A program made the translations under genes and the position numbers. Under the pieces are notes generated by a model, which worked only from the letters and a program-made list of their open reading frames with translations, was not told the DNA's origin and searched no databases. Below, one piece after another: positions 1-11,480 of a stretch of DNA of 64,000 nt. Origin of the DNA: Parasitella parasitica (Eukaryota > Mucoromycota > Mucoromycetes > Mucorales > Mucoraceae); NCBI GenBank assembly GCA_025201805.1, contig MU619311.1, forward strand, positions 14,567 to 78,566, read 5' to 3'. Numbering within the stretch: the stretch's first letter is position 1; every line of letters starts with the position of its first letter.

Positions 1-916
1 ACATGTTATACGGCTGGAAGATTTCTCTTGTGCTCAAATAATATCGAAAGTAAGAGCATTTTGTTTATGGTAAAAAAAGACTACCAAGGGTTTCTATTCT
101 TGCGAGATGTTTGAAAATCTAATTTCTGGTGTTTTTTCACTGTAGATTTGTTTGAAACGCTCCTTTTTTGCGACTCACAATACTTTAAAATTTCCAGATA
201 TTGTAAGTAAAATTTTGCAATGAAATGGACCAAAATTAAGAAATTAAGAAGCTATTTACTTAGGTTTTGCTGATCATGATACAAACCTGTGTGTTGAATA
301 GACATACGTAGTTATTGCTGTAGGAATAGAAAATCAGCCAAAAAGAATGTATACTCTGAATTTAACACACTACTAGGTAAATGAGTTATCATTCTATGAT
401 AATACGTGCTAACGTATCTTTATTTTAGGGGAAAACTGAATATGGAAAACGAGCCGTTACTAGGCCAAGCACTGCGTAGATCAATAGACTTTATAAATGA
501 CAATACTAAATGTCAAGCTTGTTAATCCTACAGTATATACAGCTAATCAATGTATCATTCATAGTATCTATTGAAATAAATCCATCTGCAGTTTGAAACC
601 CTAATGAATACGCGAGAACAATTTATGAGAGATAAATACGATACCAATATAGTGATTCTATTTTCTATGTTGTGCACAAATGGGCATAATGGTGTACACG
701 TGAGCATTTCACATAGTATGCACTTTTGAGCATAGTATTAAGCATACGGGCAGATTATATGAAGAGCACATATGAGCTTAACAATAAGCACATGTGCTGT
801 TTTGTCTATTATGCACATTGTGCATATTAATGTATTATTAACCATATTCACTGTGCATAATAGCTTAGGCTTTAGTGGTATGCCCATTTGGGCATAATAA
901 GGTAATAATGTGCATA
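1..916. other. Intergenic, AT-rich, no gene seen
   Basis: I see no supported gene. The right part (about 665-925) is crowded with near-repeats of TGTGCATA, GCACATGTGC and TGCCCATTTGGGCATAA type, described under findings. The rest is ordinary AT-rich sequence. Confidence 0.6.
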
Positions 917-1402
917 CTACTTCGGCCGTAGTGGTAGTGTGGTCCATATGTAATCTCTATTAACAGAGTCGTAGGCTGCTTTGATATCCAAAAATGCAAG
1001 TGTTGGTGACTGATCATATTGTTTTTGGTATTGCTGAATGAGTGTATGTAAATTGAAGGCTTGATCGATTACTCCACGTTGTCGTCGAAACCCGCCTTGA
1101 GCGATGTCCAGAGCATGCATATTGCCTAAAAGATCAGGTAGTAACAATCTTTCTAATAATTTTCTAAATGTTGATGTTAATGATATAGGTCTATAGTTAG
1201 CTGGATTATTGGGATCGTCTTTCTTGTATATTGGTACGACTTGAGCAGTGCGCCATGAAAGTGGAATCCAGCTATGCCTATAACAAAGATTGAGAAAAGG
1301 AGCTAATACTTTTGATAGTGGATAAGCGATAGGACGCAGCATTTCAGCAGTTATGTGGTCTGAACCAGGAGCTTTGCGCGATGGTAATTCTTTAAGGATA
1401 TC
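917..1402 (-). mobile_element. Truncated LINE (non-LTR) reverse transcriptase fragment
   Basis: An uninterrupted reading frame of about 160 codons carries the N-terminal part of a LINE-type RT domain. Visible blocks are RKAPGSDHITAEML (usually KAPGPDGI), VPIYKKDDPNNPANYRPISL (the conserved NYRPISL block), GGFRRQRGVIDQAFNL and the first catalytic block AFLDIKAAYDSVNRD, which contains the metal-binding Asp of motif A. The YADD block, the endonuclease and the C-terminal part are absent, so this is a dead 5'- and 3'-truncated piece. The frame continues for a few codons into the antisense of the adjacent tRNA-Asp gene; those codons are not RT, so the true border lies near 1400. A specific clade cannot be assigned by eye. 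Confidence 0.88.
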
Positions 1403-1472
1403 TTCGGTAGTATAGTGGTAAGTATCCCCGCCTGTCACGCGGGAGACCGGGGTTCAATTCCCCGCCGGAGAG
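1401..1472 (+). tRNA. tRNA-Asp (GUC)
   Basis: A complete cloverleaf can be drawn. The acceptor stem 1401-1407 pairs with 1465-1471 with one U.G pair, and the discriminator G is at 1472, as expected for Asp. The anticodon stem is 1427-1431 with 1439-1443, with loop CTGTCAC and anticodon GTC at 1434-1436. The T arm is 1448-1452 with 1460-1464, with loop TTCAATT. There is no intron. A T run (1474-1479) immediately follows and would serve as the Pol III terminator, so the gene looks functional despite the retrotransposon fragment abutting its 5' end. Confidence 0.95.
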
Positions 1473-1479
1473 ATTTTTT

Positions 1480-2205
1480 AAAAATTTGATCTTTGAGGTG
1501 TGTGTAGCAACATACTTTTGAGGAATACTCGGCTATATCAAAAAGGACTAAAATTGCAGAACTAAGTTAATTTTTTTTTTCTCTCTCTGACTGTTAGGTA
1601 TATCAGTTCTTTTTTAAAAAAGGTTTTTATTGATTGCTCTGTGTAAAGCACAGTAGTGAAACGGGCTCAAGAGGCCGGCGCAGATAAAAATATAGTCAGA
1701 CGGAGATAAAATAATACTGAGGGACAGAGATTGAGAGATATTAAATTGAAGGGACAAGAACACAGCAAAATAAACACAATCCAGCGAGGAATAGAGTGTA
1801 TAAATGCTTTGTTTGGTTTTGTAATTCCCATTCAAGTTTCGAATTTTTGAGAAGTCGGCGTTAAATCAAGTATATCTCATTTTCAAAAACTAATTAAAAA
1901 TATATAGAAGTTTCAGAAAACTATGAAAAAAAATATATGTGCGTATGCAACAAAGCGTGAAATAAATGGTAATGTATTTTGATTTGAAAATAAGAACTCT
2001 TTTGACAGAGTAAATCATGTTGAAAGTCGGGCGAAATAGCTTGAATCAACCAAATTAGGAGATTCGAAATCCAAAAAAGGCGATTTTTTAAGCTGTACAC
2101 TTCGTTCTAATTAATAATATGTTAATATGTAAACATATGAAAGTAAAAGATAATAATAAAAGAAGGTGTTCAGTTTGACGATAGAACGATGACCCTACCA
2201 GTATG
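1480..2205. other. Intergenic, no gene seen
   Basis: AT-rich with homopolymer runs. An antisense frame at 1614-1835 has repeat-like composition, but I cannot tie it to a known protein. Confidence 0.5.
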
Positions 2206-2521
2206 CTACAGAACGGAATGAACTGAGTCTTCCTCAATGCGTTTTAAAATATCGATTCGGATGTTGGCCAAAACCGCGGCTGTAGTGAAAGGAGTGCCAT
2301 CAAAGATAAAGCGACAGTGAGCTCTCCAGATGTTAGCCGAGGCTATGAAAACTATGAGAGGCGCAGGTAAACAATTCTTTTTTTTTTTGAAATGGTTCCT
2401 GAAATAATTTTTCAAGTACTGCGTTTTTTTCGCTTTCCGTGACCGTAGTGTTACTTTCATAATCAAATTTTTTTAAAACTTGACAAGATAAAAAAAAAAA
2501 AAGTCTTTTTCCAACGTTCAT
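2206..2521 (-). mobile_element. Decayed C-terminal end of a LINE ORF2
   Basis: The last ~50 codons (motif WRAHCRFIFDGTPF and following residues) resemble the tail that follows the zinc-binding region in fungal LINE polyproteins. Upstream, a second frame (2333-2521) appears to continue it after a frameshift around A/T homopolymers. No start codon or upstream domain is intact. The assignment rests on remembered family character, so it is moderate only. Confidence 0.5.
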
Positions 2522-2799
2522 ATCTCACTTTTTTTTTTGCGAGATCAATCAGCAGCTATTGTCTTTTGTTTTTTTTGTTTTTTTTGAAAGAGAAAAAAAA
2601 AAAAGAAGCATTTACAAGTATATATTGCAATCTACAACAGCGCCGTTCGTCATTAGAAACTTTTTTGTTCATATTTGAAGCTGGAATCATCCTGCGAAAT
2701 TTCACCATCGAGACAAACATTCAGTATATATAGTCTGGATATATCTGAAATACCCATACGCGCTTTACTCGAGACTTACATCAAATATCATTTTATATA

Positions 2800-4701
2800 A
2801 TGGGAGGGTAAGTTAATTCTGATATGTGTCAAATTTTTCTCCTGACTCGGTTTTTTTTTTTTTTTTCTTGTGCTCTCATGGTCACAGAGTTACCGTTGCC
2901 CACCAACTTAAAAGCGAAATTGTGAATGAGGAAAGTTATTCTGCAAATTTTTCCGTCGATGCGAATGGCCAGTCTTTAAATGACGAACAAATCGATCAAA
3001 TATTCGCTACATCTGCCGAATGGTCAAACAGTTTGCCTGTTGAAGATTTGACAGATGAAGTTCAAGAGCTTATGATACGGTACGACATGTCTAAGAATTC
3101 TTTACATGGACAAGTGATTGCTAACTAAAATAATATAGAGAATCTATGAACTCATGGCTACAACCTTGGGGAGAAAACACAGCTTGTCTTTCTGACTTTG
3201 ACGCTCAAATGTATGCTCAATCAATCCAACTCGAAGATATTTTCGGCCAGAATCAAATGGAGTTCAACCAAAGCATCAACCAAACTGCGTTTTATGATGA
3301 GTTGGCCTTTGGTAAGACTTGAGTATTAAGTTTTTTTTGCTGGATTCAAAATCTAATCCTGACCATTTTTAAGTACCTGATGATGGATCAGTTAATTTGA
3401 GCGCTCCCACTTCAACTGCTTCTTCCCCCTCTGATAGCTCTGCTCAAATCAGCCCTATTGTTCAGCCCGTTCCTGATGTTCATATCGAGCAAATTGAAGA
3501 GCAAGGCGTTATTGTCAAACAATTACAAATTTTTGAAAAGAATGATTTTGAAATTAATATTGATGAAGAGGAACTCAACATCGAGGAAGAAGAAGAACAG
3601 CCAATTATCAGGAACAATAACATATTGAAGCGTAGAAGAAGCTTGTCAAGTTGTAGCAGCAGCTCTAACGACTCTAATTCTGACTCCTCATCTGAAGACG
3701 AGTCAGACTCTGAAGACGAAAATGTTATTCCTACAACCGTTGCCAACATGAGTTGTCGTGGTCGTTACGCTTCATCCTCTGATTCTGAATCTGAATCTGA
3801 AGCCACATATGGTCGTCGCTCCCGTGCTGTCTCTCCTATTGCAAATGCCTATGTATATATGCACAAGCGTCAAATTGAAGAGACGTTATTGGATCGTATC
3901 ACCAACAACCTTGATCCTGAGAAGCTGCCCAGTATTTTACCCATTTTATCACCAGAGTCGAACCAACAAGAAGATGAAGTTGAGATCGACTTGTCTTGCT
4001 TGGCTCGTGAACAATTGGTTCAAGTGCTATCTTACGTTGATGCCTGTATCTTGGAACAAAACGGTGGTCCCACTGTCAATGTTGAGGATTATATCAATAA
4101 GGATCCCAAAGACCTTCGTTCTCGATCAGCACTGGTAGAGAAGAAAGTCCAGCGTAGACGTAAACCCATTAAACCAAAGCCACAATCTCGTGCAGAATTA
4201 ACTGAAGATATCGATGCAGGTTCATCGTCTGACGAGGAGGACGAACAGGTCAATTATGCTACGTCTCAGCTAAAAAATGTCTCTGAAGGTCCTATTTCCA
4301 TGGCCTCGTTAACAAAAAAGACTAATGCGACCAAGAAACATAGAAAGTCTCCAGTAAAGAAGAGCAAAGCCCGCCGCAATGATGATGATGCCCTTGTTTC
4401 TTCATCGATTCAGGTTATCCAAGATCCCAACAGTATTGCAATTTCAAAGCCTAAACGACGAGCAGCTATCCACAAGCGTCGCTTATTGGAAGAAATGCTT
4501 GCTCCTTCAGATGACGAGGAAGATGAAAATGATAGCCTTCTAGTTGTATATGGTGAGGAAAAGATGGATCTTGCTGTGATAGAAAATTGTACAATTACGC
4601 ATCAAATGCCAGTGACAGCGACCGAGCAAATTGTAACATTATCGCCTGTAATTGAAGAGGATAATGAAGATACCGACGAAGAAATTGATATTATGTGTTA
4701 A
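2800..4701 (+). CDS. Acidic Ser-rich protein of unknown function, probably nuclear
   Basis: Four exons: 2800-2807, 2888-3079, 3139-3311 and 3374-4701, giving 566 aa. All introns are GT-AG and in phase; the first coding exon holds only ATG GGA GG. The N-terminal ~140 residues are a non-repetitive mixed sequence. They are followed by long acidic and serine tracts (runs of Glu/Asp, and SSSEDESDSEDE near 3680-3720), then a short conserved-looking block (LAREQLVQVLSYVDACI, about 3990-4050). Several basic clusters follow (KKVQRRRKPIKPKP; KKHRKSPVKKSKARR) that would act as nuclear localisation signals. The alternation of acidic and basic segments is typical of chromatin or nucleolar factors, but I recognise no named domain. 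It lies about 330 bp upstream of the gamma-glutamyltransferase gene on the same strand. Confidence 0.85.
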
Positions 4702-5029
4702 TTTCTTTCAATCCTTTTTTTATACATATATTATTCATCACACCAGCGCATATCTACAATCCACAAAAGCCATTTAATTATTCATGATCTACTATATTCC
4801 AACGCAACCCAAAAGCAACTTTTGTTTTCCTTTATTTTATATATAAAAAATGTTATAAATTTTTCTGTATGTTGTACAATTTTATCAATATTTCTGTTAT
4901 TGAATTGCGGAAATACATACTTAAAAGTTTATTATGGGAAATTTATAAAATGACCTTCCCATACTCCATATTGTTCAAACTCTTTTATTCTTCTTGATTT
5001 GATTTGCTTGGTTTTTTGGAACAGAAAAA
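4702..5029. promoter_or_regulatory. 3' UTR of the acidic protein gene and promoter of the next gene
   Basis: AT-rich, with several TATA-like and AATAAA-like stretches. No single element can be singled out. Confidence 0.4.
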
Positions 5030-7384
5030 ATGACAAATAACACCTTACCATTTATCTCTCGTCGTTCAGCTGTTTATGGCACTCACGCTATTGTGTCTAG
5101 TTCGTAAGTCTTCATCTATTACTATTTATTTACCCATCTAAAACAAATAATACTTGACATCAGACAGCCTTTAGCTACTCAAGCTGGCATTGATATTTTG
5201 AAACAGGGCGGAAATGCAGCTGTAAGTTACTTTCGCAAGTCAACCCCATGTCATCTTTTTTATATTAATCACTCGCGCGATGTAGGATGCTGCTGTTGCT
5301 GTTGGTAATACATCACACGTTTAACATTTACCCGGAATTTTTCACTGACTATAGAGTTATTTCATGTAGCTGCTGCATTGAATGTCACTGGTAACTAGTA
5401 TACCTATAGTACACTATGAGTTTATCTTATTCATCTTTTATTTTAAATCAAGAACCGGGGTCAACAGGCATAGGTGGTGATGCCTTCTGTCTCTTTTATG
5501 ACGCAAAATCCAAAACTGTAAAGGGACTCAATGGATCAGGAAGGCAAGTAACTACCAAATCGCGATCAATAAGTTTATTGTTGAATGAGAATATACTGTA
5601 GAACTCCTGCTGCCCTGACCTTGGAACATCTCCGCAAACAAGGCATTGCAGGCCCTTCATTGCCAACTGATTCTGCCCACGCTGTCACTGTGCCTGGGGC
5701 TGCTGCTGCCTGGGTTGATACTGTCGAAAAATTTGGCTCCACGAAACTTGACCTTGCTGCTATACTTGGCCCTGCAATTGACCTTGCTGAGAATGGGTAA
5801 AGGAGTAAGCCCTTATATATATAAACCATCATTTAATATTTCGTTTGTAGATTCCCTGTATCGCATATTTCTGCGACTTCCGTAAGCAAAGAAACTCCTG
5901 GACTAAAAATGCATCTCTAATTATCTACGTTTAGTGGAGTCAAGAAACGGAACTTCTCATTAAAACAAATCTTGGCCAACAAGTTGACTGGCTGGTTAAT
6001 AATGAGAGAGCACCTAAAGAAGGCGAAATCATGTCCATTCCCACACTTGCCGAGTAAGATGATACAATTGATGCTTTTTTTTATCAAACACTAACAGCTA
6101 GTAGGACTTTCCGAACTCTCGCCGCTGAAGGCAAAAAAGGCTTTTATGGAGGTCGCATTGGCCAAGCCATTGTGGATGCTCTTGGGTCAAGAGGTGGTTT
6201 GATGACATTGGAAGATCTTGCTCGACATGAATCCGAATTAATTGAACCTATTTCTCTCGATTATCATGATTGGACTGTATGGGAAATCCCTCCCAACGGC
6301 CAAGGCATCACCACTTTAATCTCGTTGGGGATTATTGAAGCATTAGAGGAATCAGGCCGTATTGATTTTAACAAAATTAAGCATAATTCTGCCGAATATG
6401 TACACATTGTTACAGAAGCTCTTCGTCTTGCTTTTGCTGATACTAGACATTACGTAGCTGATCCTCAAGTCAAAAATGTTCCTACCGAAGCACTTTTAAG
6501 CAAAGATTACCTTAGAAAAAGGGCAAACCTGATTGACTTGAATCATAGAAACGATGATGTTAGCAGAGGCTTCCCCGAAGCGACAGGCAATACGGTTTAC
6601 TTTTCGGTTGTTGATGAAGAAGGAAATGCTTGTAGTTTCATTGTAATTATATTCGCATATGCTATTGTTCTGCACATATTTGCTAATTTCTGTATTTTAG
6701 AATTCTACTTTCATGCATTTTGGTGTATGTGTTATTTATTTTGTCGAAATTTAGATGCTAACTTTTCATGTTTTTAGTCTCACATTATCGTTGATAACTC
6801 TGGCATTGTTTTGCACAATCGCGGCAGCAACTTTGTGTTGATTGAGGATCACCCCAACTGCATTGGCCCTGCAAAACGACCTTATCATACTATTATACCT
6901 TCTATGGTTACTAGCAGATCAGAAAATGGTCATAAACTCGAGGCTTGTTTTGGTGGTAATGTAATTTAAACTAGCTATACTTAGGTACTAATTGAAGCAA
7001 AACATAGTAATGGGCGCTTTTATGCAACCGCAGGGACAAGTTCAAGTGATTTTGAATATGAAGCATTATCAATCAAACCCTCAACATGCTCTCGATCTCC
7101 CACGTCTTTGCGTTGCACCTCCAAAGAGCAACCCATTGCTCTCTGGTGGTGCGTATACCTTTACCGAAGTAACCCAATCTGTCATCTACTTAGAAGACGG
7201 TTTACAGGATACCGTTGAAGGATTAGAAGCTAAAGGCCATACTTGCTATATATTGCGAAATCATGCACGCTCTATGTTTGGCCGTGGCCAAATTATCCGA
7301 TCCATCACAGATAGCAGGACAGGTAAAAGAGTTCTTGCTGCAGGCAGTGATCCCAGGGGCGATGGTTGTGCTACAGGCTGGTAG
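5030..7384 (+). CDS. Gamma-glutamyltransferase family protein (YwrD-like)
   Basis: Twelve exons (5030-5103, 5164-5221, 5286-5304, 5370-5390, 5453-5543, 5602-5796, 5851-5881, 5935-6053, 6105-6642, 6701-6724, 6778-6955, 7008-7384) give 574 aa. The family is an N-terminal-nucleophile hydrolase that cleaves gamma-glutamyl bonds after self-processing into two subunits. Signatures seen: GGNAADAAVAVAAALNV and [12 protein letters not shown] in the large-subunit region, and the processing site [19 protein letters not shown] with the likely nucleophile Thr near residue 366. Further blocks are NRGSNF and a C-terminal GDGCATGW. No signal peptide is evident, so the protein is probably intracellular, unlike classical secreted GGT. 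Intron 5 (5544-5601) must use a GC-AG donor (GCAAGT); moving to the nearby GT breaks the frame. Exons 3, 4 and 10 are only 19-24 nt long. Confidence 0.93.
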
Positions 7385-7549
7385 TCATAGCATCAATTGC
7401 ACAATAAATCAGACAGTTGCTCAACAAAGAAAACAACACAACTTTAGAGTAATTCCTTTTTATATACTTTTATATATATATAAAACGCATCTTCAGTCTT
7501 TTTTTTATTTGTTTCTTTGGATACGTTACAATGAAGCTGGCTAAACAAT

Positions 7550-8311
7550 TTACTTCTTCTATAATCCCAAGAAAGGAATGTTAGTACAAAAACTTTTGTG
7601 TTGTAATGTTAAGATCAAGTTACCTTATTAGCCTCCTCCTCAGCCTTATCACGGGCACGCTTTTCACGGGCACCGAGAGTACGGGCAGCAGAGCGAGCAT
7701 AACGAAGATTCATGTAAGCATTGGTAGATTTCTCCTCTGCAGTAATGGCACGAGCTTCAGGGGCAGCAGTAACTTGCTCAACAGGGAAGAGAGAACCACG
7801 AAGTTGAACAGCAGAAGCAACTTCAGCAGCTTCAGCATCACCCTTCTTGGGCTTGCCAGCCTTACGGGGGAAAACAATAAGTTTAGCCTTATAAGCCTTC
7901 AAACGCTGAACGTTGAGTTCGAGAGACTCATTGGACTTGTTGCGACGACGGAAATCGACGGCAATGCCAATGGAGCGGGCTTCCTTACGACGGACACCAG
8001 CTTCCTATTTACGATTCGTATACTTTAACAAACTCATCCCAATCCCTCTACATTTTGAAACCTACCTTGAGCTCTTCGAGTGTGAAACCACGACCGCTTC
8101 TCAACTTCATATTGTAACGGACAGTGGGGCAACGAACAGCAGGGCGGAGAAGACCATCAACAGGTCTAGGAGCAATGCGACCAGCCTTTTGGACACGTGC
8201 GATTCTTCTAGACTTCTTGCGGCCAGCTTGGTCGAACCAAGTCTTGACACGGAGGTCCCATTGCTTGCGGAAATGCTGGTTAGGCAATTGGTTGTTGTGC
8301 TTCAAAACCAT
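7550..8311 (-). CDS. RPL13: 60S ribosomal protein eL13
   Basis: Exons on the minus strand: 8066-8311, 7624-8004 and 7550-7558, giving 211 aa. It is a component of the large ribosomal subunit. The N-terminus [18 protein letters not shown] and the [12 protein letters not shown] block are diagnostic of eL13, as is [17 protein letters not shown] across the first splice junction. Reading straight through exon 2 would end in Lys-Val-Thr-stop. Splicing a 65-nt intron (7559-7623) instead adds a 9-nt exon, AAGAAGTAA, and gives the Lys-rich end usual for this family. Upstream of the ATG the sequence ends in TATAG, compatible with a 5'-UTR intron as in many ribosomal protein genes. The gene converges with the gamma-glutamyltransferase gene, the stops being about 165 bp apart. 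Confidence 0.95.
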
Positions 8312-11300
8312 GGTCTATACGAAAAGAAGTTAGACTTTGGCTCATAATTTATGTAACCTGTACTTTGTTTGATGCAAATAGAAGAATCCATCCAAAATCA
8401 ATTCATCCATTTCACAACTTGGCCTCTCTCTCTCTGATGATGATAATGATGGATTCCTAACAGGATATCTGAATACTACTCAATCTATACATACCTAAGG
8501 ATTACCGGTGAGGGGGAAAGAGAAAGACTGCATCGATTACATGGTGTTGGAAGCACCAAAACGTTGATTTTGGATTTCCGAACGATATACCGGACACATG
8601 GCTTGCAAAAGCCCTCCTCAGTGACTTAGTAAGGTGCGGGCCGATGAGCTACATATGATCCTACAACTTGCAAGATAAAAAACTTGAGACCTAAACTAGA
8701 CACATGCTATTTTCGGTCGTCAATGAACGTAGCTTTATCTCAAAGCCTTACAATATATCTAAAATCCTCTAAATTAATTTGTATTCGATACAAAAATACT
8801 TCTGAATGAGTAGAGATGTCAAGTCATTTCCATTTTGGAAGCAAAGAAAGCTCCAAATTGAAGTTTCGAAAATATATTTGGTTTTAAAAAACTGCTTTGT
8901 CCATGCCATGATAGTCTGGTTCTCGGATGGCCATTTTCAGCCAAAGAAATATTAAGGGAGGTGTTTTCTGACGGCTTAACTTGGCATTTGATGCTTCATA
9001 CAACTCTCCAATTATAAAATGAAAAGTTGATATCAATACGAAAGTAAGATTAAGGTCGTGAAATCATCACATATTACAAATAATGAAGATAAAAAATGAG
9101 AAATTATGTTAATCATTGTTGTATGATTTGCTTTACCGTACTAAGTTTGACATCTTCCTCACCGAGTAGTAGTGCAATTTGATTGATGCTCGACATTCAA
9201 GTTCTACATGTCATAAGGATATTTCTTTGATATTCTTTATCCTGAATTATAGCGTATTCCTGAGTTGATGCTTCGGCACTATCACAAAAGTTCGTATACC
9301 CAAAAGCTCATCAATGTTTTCCTGTTGATTCGTATGGATTTTGCTCTCCTTGATACAATCCCGATGAATTTTGGAGCGAGGTCTATATTGTGACACCCCA
9401 GCATTACTACCGTATCACCGGAAGAAGTACAAGTATCGCAACTTTGACTTGACTGACCAGGTTTGCGTGAACGGGGGCGTTTCATGCAGCTATTCATGGC
9501 TTCAAACATCATGCAAAGGAATTTTATGTGAGGGAGGGGGGGGGGGAATCCATTTGGTGTGGTTCTGACTATAATCCGTCAAAAGGAGTATCTATTCCAA
9601 TTTGTGATATATCCAAATGCTGGCATATGTCTTCTTTCCTTCATTCAGTTCATCGTGGTATTATAATTTGACTAGAAAAATTCGCAATTTTATTCTAAAC
9701 TATATCCTTGGCCAGACTCGTTAAAATTGACCAAACTCATGCGTTGTCGAGTTCGCTATCAAACAGGCTTGTGCATAGCAGTAGGTAATATTGAAAATAA
9801 AACATATAGCAAAGGTTATAATGAAGAAAAAGTGGATCTGGACTAGAGATATTAAAAGCTGCTTTCGATAGGCGAGAGAAATACTTGATAATTATATATA
9901 TATAGATTCAAGAAGAAGTAACTCTTCGTTATGGCCCTGAGCCATTTTTTGTTGTGCTGAATTCATTAAAAAAATGAGCCAGAAAAATTTATGCATATAG
10001 AGATACTGCACTTCTTTATTATGAGTTTAGAAGTGGGCTGCCATTCTTCAGCATATTTCGTCCAGCTAAGTTTTTCCTCAGTAGAATCAAGTTTTTATCA
10101 CTCAAACAGGATAAACCGGCTGACGGAAGATGAGTTGATTATTACTCATGTCTTATTTTAGTGTAATTACAGGAGGCATGGCAAGATGGGATATATTCAA
10201 CTCATTTTGCAATCTTGATGAAGTTTGACAAGCTGATATAGACTACAGACATTTATTTGTTTTGTCAATTGAATAGAATATTTTCTGCATAGTGCACACT
10301 CAAAACCTTGCAAATCATATTTTGTTGATAGCCTCTATAAAAATCGGGACGAAACAGTTGATTCATTTCTACGCCCTAGCTCAGTTTGCCAGAAACAAAG
10401 CAGCTTACAATTATAGAAGCCGTGGAGAAGGAAATGTCACCTTATTATTTCGTGCTAAATATACCCCTCTCTGTATCGAATACGTTATATCAACAAAAAG
10501 TAGAAAATGATATAGTCTTTGGGGTCGCAAAATTAAAGAAGGTTATGCTTATCAAAAAGAAAATTTATTTTATCCTTGCATCTTAATTGCAAAAGAGTGA
10601 AAAGAAGAAATCTCGAAAAAAGGGAGGTATTATTGATCAGTCGATATTTTTCACTTGTTCAGCTGCATGGTATGATACAGCTTTCAAGACATACATGCCA
10701 TGCCTTACAATGTGATAAAGTTCAACATCTATCATGATGTCACTTAGAGAATGCAGAGATGAAATTGAGTCGACGGCAAGTTTCTTTTATATTGTTTGTA
10801 TATGATGTGAGTGTTGAAATTGTAATCACTGTGGCGATCTTTTTGATCGGATTTTAGTGCGCACGCACTGTGTTCAAGGACCCTCCCAGGGCAGCTTTAC
10901 AACTGAAGTTAAATAATAAATGGAAAGACTATAAAGAAGGATTGGATTGATTCAGATAATAAAATCTTCTCATCGCCGTCTTAACCAGATTGTTTCATTT
11001 CTAAAATACCTTCTGAAGCTGTTGTCAAGTTTGAAAACAGCACGCCATTTTTGCTGCTCCCACTTTTTGCCAATACATGGGCACATGCTTTTGTTAAGAA
11101 GCTAATAGAAATTGATGTAAAGTTATGGCATTGGAGATTCTCCGAGATTGAATTTACTTTAGTTCTATTTTTTGGCGGGTTAATACGGAAACCTGATGGA
11201 GCAACATCTTTTTAAGGGAAGTTGCTCAAAATATATTCGGCTTATAGGAACGAATCATGAAATGGCAGTGCGGGGCAGCATGAGTTATTGGTGAGGTCCC

Positions 11301-11480
11301 AGTGTTAAAAGTTGCACAACTGAATTTAACAGGTTGAGAGGAATCCCGTGTGATCCCACTTTGACGGGTTTCACTCCACTTGGGCCTTATATAATCTCTT
11401 CTGTGTTATATAAAAGACGGGAATTTCTTGTATCCTTTTTTTTTTATCCTACGTCTTCCCTCCTTTTTATATACACTGTT
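8312..11480. other. 3.2-kb intergenic region, no gene seen
   Basis: It begins with the eL13 promoter and ends with the promoter of the WRKY-like gene. No frame looks coding on either strand. A GC-richer patch at about 8540-8700 stands out against the AT-rich background and was examined as an RNA gene without success. A G-run lies at about 9535-9547. Confidence 0.5.
11407..11416 (+). promoter_or_regulatory. TATA box of the WRKY-like gene
   Basis: TATATAAAAG lies about 65 bp before the chosen ATG (11481). It also argues against the in-frame upstream ATG at 11334, which would be ahead of the promoter. Confidence 0.55.

Noticed and set aside
920..942. Second tRNA-like segment (CTTCGG...GTGGTA) at the other end of the RT fragment
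   Set aside because: It shares a few D-arm-like bases with the tRNA-Asp, but no stems form.
3480..3749. Antisense 89-codon Ser/Leu frame
   Set aside because: Complement of the acidic tract of the plus-strand gene.
7606..8347. Plus-strand frames of 140 and 144 codons
   Set aside because: They are antisense shadows of eL13, which has full family identity on the minus strand.
8434..8474. C/D-box-like TGATGA...CTGA pair
   Set aside because: Spacing is too short for a box C/D snoRNA, and no C'/D' boxes are seen.
8500..8700. GC-richer patch that might be a 5S rRNA or other structured RNA
   Set aside because: Some blocks vaguely recall 5S, but I could not pair helices I/V or find the internal control region, so no RNA gene is claimed. 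A covariance-model search would decide.
11334..11480. Upstream in-frame ATG for the WRKY-like gene
   Set aside because: It lies ahead of the TATA boxes, and the added residues look like untranslated promoter sequence.
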